Assembly (NCBI GenBank): GCA_044870295.1 | Contig: JBIOYQ010000195.1 | Span: forward strand, 1-7,127 | Length of the DNA stretch: 7,127 nt | From: AC-52 sp044870295 | Lineage (GTDB): Bacteria; Actinomycetota; UBA4738 | Reading direction: 5' to 3' | Shown here: piece after piece, positions 1 to 5,135 of the stretch | Layout: every line of letters starts with the position of its first letter | Position numbering within the stretch: position 1 is the stretch's first letter | Translations under genes and position numbers: made by a program | The notes under the pieces: model-generated | Seen by the model: the letters and a program-made list of their open reading frames with translations, nothing else | Told to the model about the DNA's origin: nothing | The model's database searches: none

Positions 1-125
1 CGTCGCGTGTCCTCGCACGCGATCACGTCGGCGTCGGCCAGGGTTCGCCGGGCTCGATCGCTCAGGTCGCCGAGGTTCCCGATCGGCGTGCCCACCAGGT
101 ACAGCGTTCCGGTGCCTTCAGCCAC
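1..125 (-). CDS. rsmI: 16S rRNA (cytidine-1402-2'-O)-methyltransferase RsmI, N-terminal fragment
   Basis: The minus strand from 125 downward encodes 41 residues before the window ends. The sequence is typical of the RsmI N-terminus: a short LYLVGTPIGNLGD segment (residues 8-20) and IACEDTR (35-41). These are the first strand/loop of the SAM-dependent tetrapyrrole-methylase fold and its early acidic motif. Family knowledge: RsmI 2'-O-methylates C1402 of 16S rRNA in the decoding centre, using S-adenosylmethionine. The start must be the GTG at 123-125: the only codons between it and the upstream in-frame TAA are TGG and AGC. It is divergent from pmt with a 68-base gap, the arrangement known in mycobacteria. 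The C-terminal part lies outside the window. Confidence 0.93.
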   Translation of the reverse strand, partial: MAEGTGTLYLVGTPIGNLGDLSDRARRTLADADVIACEDTR

Positions 126-130
126 GCTCC

Positions 131-136
131 ATTATG
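131..136 (-). promoter_or_regulatory. Candidate -10 box of rsmI (leaderless transcript)
   Basis: Read on the minus strand this is CATAAT, five of six matches to TATAAT. Only five bases separate it from the GTG start, so transcription would begin at or next to the start codon. That is the geometry of leaderless mRNAs, common in actinobacteria. No clear -35 box is visible, and the GGAG between box and start is too close to act as a Shine-Dalgarno. Confidence 0.5.
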
Positions 137-179
137 GGAGCGGCGGGCGATCCTCCCCGGCTTCGCCGAACCCCGCCGG

Positions 180-185
180 TATCCT
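180..185 (+). promoter_or_regulatory. Candidate -10 box of pmt (leaderless or near-leaderless)
   Basis: TATCCT fits the TANNNT pattern of actinobacterial -10 boxes and ends eight bases before the chosen ATG at 194. No Shine-Dalgarno precedes that ATG (the bases between are GGCACCCC). This supports a transcript that starts at or within a base or two of the ATG. No convincing -35 box is seen. Confidence 0.4.
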
Positions 186-193
186 GGCACCCC

Positions 194-1888
194 ATGGCCG
201 TCATCCTGCCCGACCCACCCGCCGAGGAAGCTCCGCCGGCCACGACCCGAGTGGAACGGGGTCGCGCCCGCCGCCGGTGGTTCGACCGGCCCGTGCTGGT
301 GATCGCGGCGGTGACGGCCTTCGCCGGGGGCCTGCGCTTCTACCACCTCTCCGCGCCACACACCTACGTGTTCGACGAGGTCTATTACGCGAAGGACGGC
401 TGCTTCGACGCCGGGTTCCCGTACAAGGAGTGCAAGCTCGACCACCCCGGCGAGCAGACGGCGACGGTCCACCCTCCCCTGGGCCGATGGATCATCGCCG
501 GCGGAGAGGCGGCCTTCGGCAACCGGCCGTTCGGGTGGCGCTTCTCCTCGGCAGTTGCCGGAACCCTGTCGGTCGCGCTCCTGGCGATCCTGGCCTACGT
601 CCTGTTCCACAGCGCGCTGTGGGCCGGCGTGGCCGGGCTGCTCCTCGCTTCGGAGAGCCTCAACTTCGTGCAGTCGCGCATGTCGATGCTCGACATCTTC
701 GTCGCGCTGTTCGTGGTGGCCGGGATGCTGTTCCTGGTCCTAGACCGGCGATGGATCGAACGGCGCACGCCCGAGCCGCGGTCGCCGGCCGAGATGGACA
801 TCGACCTCCTGGCCGAAGGAGAGCTGGACCTCCCGCCGGACCGGCCGCCGTCTCCCATCTTCCGGCCGTGGCGCTTGGCGTGCGGCGTGGCGCTGGGCGC
901 GGCGACCGCGACGAAGTGGTCGGGCGGGACCGCCCTGATCGCGGCCGTCGTGCTGTCGCTCGGATGGGAGCGAGGGAGGCGGCGCGAGGTCGGCCTGGAG
1001 CGCCCGCTGTGGGAGGCCCTCCGTGACGAGGGGCTCGGCATCTTCCTGTTCCTGGTCATCCTGCCCATCGCCGTGTACATGGCCTCGTATGCGCGGTGGT
1101 TCGCCGACAACCACGTGAGTTTCACCGCCTGGTGGAACCTCCAGGAAAGCATGGCGAAGTTCTCGATCAACCTCCGAGCCACGCACCCCTACGCGTCGCC
1201 GGCGTGGTCGTGGATCCTCCTGAAACGGCCGGTGGCCTACTACTACGTCTGCTTCGGCAGCAAGACGCCGCACTGCGCCCGGCCCGCCGAGATCATCGGC
1301 ATCGGGAACCCGCTCATCTTCTGGGGAAGCATCCCGGCCCTGGTGTACGCCGCCATCGCGTGGCTGCGCGGCGTCCGGATCGACGCGATTGCCAGAGCCG
1401 CCGGGCGGGCCTTGGCCGCGGCCGTGGCCGCGGTGGTCGCGTTCAACCTCGTCTACCTGGTGCTGGCCGGTGGGACGGGGTTCGAATGGACCAGCCAGAC
1501 GGCGGAGAAGGCCAGCCTGGTGGTGGCCGCCGTGGTGTTCGGCGCGTTCCTCACCGTGGTGCTGGCGTCGATGGGACGATGGCGGGCGTCGTTCATCGTG
1601 ATCGCCGTCGCCTGGCAGTACGGGCCCTGGTTCTTCGCGTCCAGGACGAACTTCCTCTTCTACATGACCCCCATCACACCGTTCCTGGTCCTGGCGTGCA
1701 CGTACGCCGTGCGGGACCTCGCCGAAGTGCACGTGGGGCTGGACCGCGTCCGCGCACTCGCGCCCATCGCGGGATTCCTGGTGGTGGCCGCCGTGGGCGT
1801 GTTCGTGTTCTTTCTGCCCGTGCTGACCGGTGCCCCGATCTCCTACCAGCTGTGGAAGGCGCGGATCTGGTTCCCGAGCTGGATCTAG
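194..1888 (+). CDS. pmt: Polyprenyl-phosphate-mannose--protein O-mannosyltransferase (PMT, GT39)
   Basis: The 564-residue polytopic membrane protein has the landmarks of the bacterial PMT family in order: a basic N-terminus, a first helix (about 33-48), then the catalytic loop with FDEVYYAKD (D61-E62) and HPPLG (93-97). Next come SRMSMLDIF (161-169), ATKWSGG (239-245), HPYASPAWSW (331-340) and, near the end, NFLFYMTPITPF (486-497). Known role: it transfers mannose from a polyprenyl-phosphate-mannose donor to Ser/Thr of proteins as they leave through Sec. The product acts in the plasma membrane with its active site outside. I chose ATG 194 over an in-frame ATG at 134, because the extra 20 residues are unlike the family and would include the putative promoter. 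Slightly unusual are a charged Pro/Glu-rich cytoplasmic insert (about 185-225) and cysteine pairs in outer loops (C70/C80, C353/C361) that could form disulfides. Its stop overlaps the rpiA stop. Confidence 0.93.
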   Translation: MAVILPDPPAEEAPPATTRVERGRARRRWFDRPVLVIAAVTAFAGGLRFYHLSAPHTYVFDEVYYAKDGCFDAGFPYKECKLDHPGEQTATVHPPLGRWIIAGGEAAFGNRPFGWRFSSAVAGTLSVALLAILAYVLFHSALWAGVAGLLLASESLNFVQSRMSMLDIFVALFVVAGMLFLVLDRRWIERRTPEPRSPAEMDIDLLAEGELDLPPDRPPSPIFRPWRLACGVALGAATATKWSGGTALIAAVVLSLGWERGRRREVGLERPLWEALRDEGLGIFLFLVILPIAVYMASYARWFADNHVSFTAWWNLQESMAKFSINLRATHPYASPAWSWILLKRPVAYYYVCFGSKTPHCARPAEIIGIGNPLIFWGSIPALVYAAIAWLRGVRIDAIARAAGRALAAAVAAVVAFNLVYLVLAGGTGFEWTSQTAEKASLVVAAVVFGAFLTVVLASMGRWRASFIVIAVAWQYGPWFFASRTNFLFYMTPITPFLVLACTYAVRDLAEVHVGLDRVRALAPIAGFLVVAAVGVFVFFLPVLTGAPISYQLWKARIWFPSWI

Positions 1889-2544
1889 GGCGCCAGGCGA
1901 TCGACCGCGTCACCCGGGCGGCCCACCAGAACCTCGTTCACCATGGAGGGTGGATACAGTCCGTGGTCGACCACACCCGGCACGGCGGCGAACGCGGCGG
2001 ACAGACCGTCCCGATCCTGCACCGGTCCCAGGTAGTCCACGATCACGTTCCCATCCGGCGTCGGCGGGAAGTCCCTGCGAAGTTCGACGGGACCCACGTC
2101 GCCGAGCCGGCGCAGGGTCGCGACCAAACCGAATCGCATGACCTCCAGCGGCACCGGGGGGCCCAACGCGTTGACGATCTTGTCGGACGACACGATCACC
2201 ACGAATCGGTCGGCGGAGGCCGCCACCACCTTTTCCCTGGTGTGCGCACCGCCCCCTCCCTTCACCAGCCACAGGTCCGGGTCGACCTGATCCGCGCCGT
2301 CCACCGCCAGGTCGAGTCGATCCAGCACGTCGAAGGGCTGCACAGGGAGCCCGAGCGCCCGAGCCGCTTCCTCGGTGGCCGGCGAGGTGGCCACGCAGAT
2401 CAGGTCGGACAGCTCGCGATGGGCCACGGCGACCAGGAAATGGGCCACGGTCGATCCGGTGCCCAAGCCGAGGCGCATGCCTTGCTCGACCGCTTCCGCC
2501 GCGGCCTGGGCCGCTGCCCGCTTCTCGTCCTCGCGCGGATCCAT
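1885..2544 (-). CDS. rpiA: Ribose-5-phosphate isomerase A
   Basis: The 219-residue protein has the usual RpiA length and all its motifs: the phosphate-binding GLGTGST (26-32), DGADQVDP (82-89), and KGGGGAHTREK (95-105). D82, D85, K95 and E104 match, each shifted by one, the active-site residues D81, D84, K94 and E103 of E. coli RpiA. The enzyme interconverts ribose 5-phosphate and ribulose 5-phosphate in the non-oxidative pentose phosphate pathway, in the cytoplasm. The ATG at 2544 sits 23 residues before the first conserved block, as expected. No Shine-Dalgarno is seen before it. The gene is convergent with pmt, sharing the CTAG at 1885-1888, and divergent from the sigma-factor operon across a 106-base gap. 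Nothing ties it functionally to those neighbours; it appears to be a single-gene unit. Confidence 0.96.
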   Translation of the reverse strand: MDPREDEKRAAAQAAAEAVEQGMRLGLGTGSTVAHFLVAVAHRELSDLICVATSPATEEAARALGLPVQPFDVLDRLDLAVDGADQVDPDLWLVKGGGGAHTREKVVAASADRFVVIVSSDKIVNALGPPVPLEVMRFGLVATLRRLGDVGPVELRRDFPPTPDGNVIVDYLGPVQDRDGLSAAFAAVPGVVDHGLYPPSMVNEVLVGRPGDAVDRLAP

Positions 2545-2553
2545 GGCGGCCGA

Positions 2554-2559
2554 ACTCTA
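2554..2559 (-). promoter_or_regulatory. Candidate -10 box of rpiA
   Basis: On the minus strand this reads TAGAGT, a TANNNT match, nine bases before the rpiA ATG. The intervening bases (TCGGCCGCC) contain no Shine-Dalgarno. This suggests a leaderless or very short-leader transcript. The call rests on a six-base degenerate match and position only. Confidence 0.35.
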
Positions 2560-2560
2560 G

Positions 2561-2586
2561 CGAACCGGTGACCCCGGCAGCCCGTC
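2561..2586 (+). promoter_or_regulatory. Candidate ECF-type promoter of the sigma/anti-sigma/peptidase operon
   Basis: CGAACC (2561-2566) is separated by exactly 16 bases from CGTC (2583-2586). Promoters read by ECF sigma factors typically have an AAC-containing -35 box and a CGTC/CGTT-like -10 box at 16-17 bases. Transcription would start near 2592-2594, leaving a leader of about 57 bases. Because ECF operons are often autoregulated, this could be the sigma factor's own target. A second CGAAC lies ten bases upstream (2551-2555). A TANNNT box (TAGTCT, 2616-2621) is an alternative housekeeping -10. Confidence 0.4.
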
Positions 2587-2610
2587 CTCTTCTCGATGGA
2601 GATGACGCCT

Positions 2611-2628
2611 CCGGCTAGTCTTGGCCGG
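2611..2628 (+). repeat. Small inverted repeat in the sigma-operon leader
   Basis: CCGGC (2611-2615) and GCCGG (2624-2628) are exact reverse complements around an eight-base centre. In RNA this would form a short hairpin in the leader, ending 12 bases before the purine-rich ribosome-binding stretch. It overlaps the alternative TAGTCT box. It is short enough to be chance in GC-rich DNA. Confidence 0.25.
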
Positions 2629-2639
2629 TTCTTGACCAG

Positions 2640-2649
2640 AGAGGGGGGG
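2640..2649 (+). promoter_or_regulatory. Ribosome-binding stretch of the ECF sigma gene
   Basis: An unbroken purine run, AGAGGGGGGG, ends one base before the GTG at 2651. GAGG within it can pair with the 16S anti-Shine-Dalgarno, and the run of G offers several registers. This purine run decides the GTG start. It is an unusually G-rich version of a ribosome-binding site. Confidence 0.6.
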
Positions 2650-2650
2650 C

Positions 2651-3190
2651 GTGCGAGAGCCGGAGCCCGAGATCATCGATCGGGCGAGGAAGGGCGATCT
2701 GCGCGCCTTCGAGTCGCTGGTGCGCGATTACCAGGCGGACGTGTGGCGGTTCGCCTATCACCTGACGCGCAATCGAGCCACCGCCGAGGACGTGACCCAG
2801 GAGGCGTTCCTGAAGGCGTACCGAGGCCTGGGCTCCTACAAGGGGCAGGCCAAGTTCACCAGCTGGCTCCTGCGCATCGTCCGCAACTGCGCGGTCGACA
2901 CCTACCGGAAGACGCGGAAGGAGACTCCGACCGAGACCCACCACGAGCGGTCCGATCGATCCTCGCCCAGTCCGGCGGCCGAGGAACGGATCCGCATCAA
3001 CGAGGCCATTCGCCGTCTTCCGCTGTCCCTGCGCGAGCCGTTCGTGACGATCGAGGTCCTCGGCTATTCCTACCAGGAGACCGCGGTCATCCTGGGCTTG
3101 AGGGTCGGCACGGTGAAGAGCCGGATGCACCGGGCCCGGACCGCGCTGATCGAGTCGCTCGCCGATCGGGAGGCCGCCCGTGAGGTGTGA
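2651..3190 (+). CDS. ECF-family RNA polymerase sigma factor (sigma-70 group 4)
   Basis: The 179-residue length is typical for ECF sigma factors. Region 2 spans about 14-86, with the core-binding helix AEDVTQEAFLKAYR (45-58) and the -10-recognition segment FTSWLLRIVRNCAVDTYRK (69-87). A poorly conserved linker (88-108) follows, then region 4 (about 112-172) with the helix-turn-helix GYSYQETAVILGLRVGTVKS (138-157) that reads the -35 box. It has no region 1 or 3 and no extra C-terminal domain. It directs RNA polymerase to a small regulon, here probably held inactive by the anti-sigma protein encoded next. The GTG start follows a purine-rich ribosome-binding site; an in-frame start further upstream was not needed. 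Its last 11 bases overlap the anti-sigma gene. The exact ECF subgroup cannot be assigned by eye. Confidence 0.95.
   Translation: MREPEPEIIDRARKGDLRAFESLVRDYQADVWRFAYHLTRNRATAEDVTQEAFLKAYRGLGSYKGQAKFTSWLLRIVRNCAVDTYRKTRKETPTETHHERSDRSSPSPAAEERIRINEAIRRLPLSLREPFVTIEVLGYSYQETAVILGLRVGTVKSRMHRARTALIESLADREAAREV
3168..3173 (+). promoter_or_regulatory. Shine-Dalgarno of the anti-sigma gene
   Basis: GGGAGG lies inside the 3' end of the sigma gene, six bases before the GTG at 3180. It decides that start, which places the conserved Cys at residue 3 and overlaps the sigma stop by 11 bases. This points to translational coupling of the pair. Confidence 0.75.
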
Positions 3191-5135
3191 CGCCGCTCAG
3201 CGGGCGATCAGCTCGGCCATGGACGAACGGTTCCCGGTCGACCCCGAGACCGAGCGGCACGTGGAGTCCTGCCGGGCCTGCTCGACGTTCACCACCGGCT
3301 CGTGGAGGATCCGGGACGCGGCCAGGTTCGAGCTGGCGCCACCCGTCCCCGACATGGTCCCGGCGATCATGGACCGCATCCGGGCGGTGGAGGCCGACCG
3401 GCTCCTGGGCTGGGGTCCCCAGCCAAACCCGTGGCTCACCTGGCTCAACCGGCAGAAGGTGACGATCGCCGCGGCGGCGGCCGGCCTCATCCTGGGGATC
3501 GTCCTCACCGCCGGCGGTCTGGTCCCCATTCGATCCGTCCAGGACACTGCGGCGCTCGCGTCCGAGATCCCGCACGAGCTGGTCCGCGCCGCCTCCGGCC
3601 TGGATGCCTACCAGGCCACGTTCGACATCCAGGAGTCGAACTGGACGCGGGTGGTGCGGAAGCGAACGTTCGTGGCTCAGCTCTCCTATGTGGCTCCCGA
3701 ATCCTTCCGGGTGCAGGTCCGCGACACCACCCGCTATCCGTCCGACGCCTGGCCGCGCAACGACCTCACCATGGTGACCGACGGACGAAGCTGGGAGGCC
3801 TCGGGCCCGGACCCGTGCCCGTCGTCGTCGCTGCCGGCGTGCCCGACGAACGAACCGGTGAAGCGATCCATCGTCGACCGGCCACCGTTCGACGCCAGAA
3901 CCGCCATGCCGACCGATGTGATCGTGCCGATGACGGTCCTGGCCGCCTCGGACCGAGTGACCGTGATCGGCCCGGACCGCGCCGCCGGACGGGATGCCGT
4001 CGTGGTCGACCTCACCTACCAGGACGCGTCCCCGCTGTTCCAGTACCTGCGGTTCCTGGGGTCGTGGCGTCCGTTCTTCCCGCTTGACCGCGTCGACGTC
4101 TGGCTGGACCTGGACACTTGGTTCCCACTGCGCTATCAGGTGCTGCCCGCCCCCGGGCCCGAGCGGGCGGCGTGGGCAACCCAGATGGGCCTGCCCCGGG
4201 AACCGGCGGACGTGCCGGTGTTCACGGCGACGGCCCGCGGACTCTCCACCGAACCCCCGCCGGCCGATCGCTTCACCGTGCAGCCCGGCTCCGAGGCCGT
4301 GGACGAAGGCTTCCAGGACCTGGCCCTGCCCGCCTCCACGAAGTGCTCGGCCGACGCCACGCCGATCCGTCTGTGCCGCACCAACGGTCTCCGCCTCTAC
4401 CGGTACGGACGCTTCCTTCGGTCCCCCCTTCGCCCCTACACGCAGTCTGTCCTCGCCTACGCGCAAGGGTTGTCGTGGATCACCGTGACGCGCGTGCAGG
4501 GATGGCAGCAAGAGGCCCTGTTCGGGATCGGGCCGTTCCCGGAAACCGTCTCGCTGCCGGGGACGAAGGGCGTGGGCTACTACGAGCCGGCCACGTCGAC
4601 CGATCCTCGCCGTCTGGCGTTGCATACCGAACGCGGCGAGTTTCTCCTGGCGACGAACCTCCCCCGCGACGACCTGCTGACCGCCGCCGGCGATCTGCCG
4701 ATCACCGGGCAACGACTTCCCGAGAGCTGGCGCACCCAACGATGGAGCGGCGGCGTGGTCCGGCAGGGGGAGGGCGCGACGGGCTTCACCGTGCTGGTGC
4801 CGTCGTACCTGCCGCCCGGCTACGCGCGGGTCGCGGTCCAGACGTCCCGCACCGATCGATCCACCGGCCTGACGTTCGTCTACCGGCGCGCCAACGCGGA
4901 GCTCGACGGCGTCGGGTTGATCCTGTACCAGGCGTCCCGCCAGTCACTCCCTCCGCCCGACGGCCCGGACGAGCAGACGGTGGAGATCGGTCCGATCACG
5001 GCGCGCTGGTCGCCCGAGCAACACCTCCTCGAATGGGTGGACGACGGCGTGTACAGATCGCTGTCCGGGCCGGCCTTCGACCTGGGAACGCTGGCGAGGG
5101 TGGCGGCGTCGCTGCATCCGGAGGGACCGTCGTGA
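3180..5135 (+). CDS. Membrane-spanning zinc-finger anti-sigma factor with RseB/DUF4367-like ectodomain
   Basis: The 651-residue protein has three parts. Residues 1-90 form a cytoplasmic anti-sigma domain of the ZAS type, with Cys3 and HVESCRAC (H27, C31, C34), the usual zinc set. A single membrane helix follows (about 94-116). The remaining ~535 residues should lie outside. Residues about 130-320 resemble the LolA/RseB-type beta-sheet domain (LVRAASGLDAYQATFDIQE near its start). Residues about 537-648 look like a DUF4367 domain (VLVPSYLPPGY at 538-548, ending in FDLGTLARVAASL). The stretch 400-510 looks like a diverged second copy. Two close cysteine pairs (C213/C221 and C389/C399) lie in the ectodomain. 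Expected role: to bind the ECF sigma factor encoded just upstream and release it on an envelope signal. Most ZAS anti-sigma factors are only about 80-250 residues, so this is unusually large. The domain names beyond ZAS and the helix are by-eye resemblance. Confidence 0.88.
   Translation: MRCDAAQRAISSAMDERFPVDPETERHVESCRACSTFTTGSWRIRDAARFELAPPVPDMVPAIMDRIRAVEADRLLGWGPQPNPWLTWLNRQKVTIAAAAAGLILGIVLTAGGLVPIRSVQDTAALASEIPHELVRAASGLDAYQATFDIQESNWTRVVRKRTFVAQLSYVAPESFRVQVRDTTRYPSDAWPRNDLTMVTDGRSWEASGPDPCPSSSLPACPTNEPVKRSIVDRPPFDARTAMPTDVIVPMTVLAASDRVTVIGPDRAAGRDAVVVDLTYQDASPLFQYLRFLGSWRPFFPLDRVDVWLDLDTWFPLRYQVLPAPGPERAAWATQMGLPREPADVPVFTATARGLSTEPPPADRFTVQPGSEAVDEGFQDLALPASTKCSADATPIRLCRTNGLRLYRYGRFLRSPLRPYTQSVLAYAQGLSWITVTRVQGWQQEALFGIGPFPETVSLPGTKGVGYYEPATSTDPRRLALHTERGEFLLATNLPRDDLLTAAGDLPITGQRLPESWRTQRWSGGVVRQGEGATGFTVLVPSYLPPGYARVAVQTSRTDRSTGLTFVYRRANAELDGVGLILYQASRQSLPPPDGPDEQTVEIGPITARWSPEQHLLEWVDDGVYRSLSGPAFDLGTLARVAASLHPEGPS
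5120..5125 (+). promoter_or_regulatory. Shine-Dalgarno of the M15 peptidase gene
   Basis: GGAGGG lies six bases before the GTG at 5132, inside the last codons of the anti-sigma gene. It decides the GTGA overlap start over the much longer upstream frame, which is open only because of GC-rich codon bias. Confidence 0.75.

Noticed and set aside
134..193. N-terminal extension of pmt to the ATG at 134
   Set aside because: The 20 extra residues are Pro/Arg-rich and unlike PMT N-termini, there is no Shine-Dalgarno, and the segment includes the TATCCT box placed correctly for a start at 194.
1096..2571. Long plus-strand frame of 491 codons across the pmt end and rpiA
   Set aside because: It is antisense to rpiA and out of frame with pmt; the composition is Arg/Gly/Pro-rich, with no recognisable domain. 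It is open only because of the high GC content.
3087..4739. Long minus-strand frame of 550 codons opposite the anti-sigma gene
   Set aside because: The translation is low-complexity Arg/Gly/His-rich without motifs, while the plus strand carries a clear ZAS motif, membrane helix and coupled starts.
4118..5131. Upstream extension of the M15 peptidase frame (338 codons)
   Set aside because: It overlaps the anti-sigma gene in another frame and is Arg/Pro-rich. The GTG at 5132 has a good Shine-Dalgarno, a four-base overlap and a proper membrane anchor just after it.
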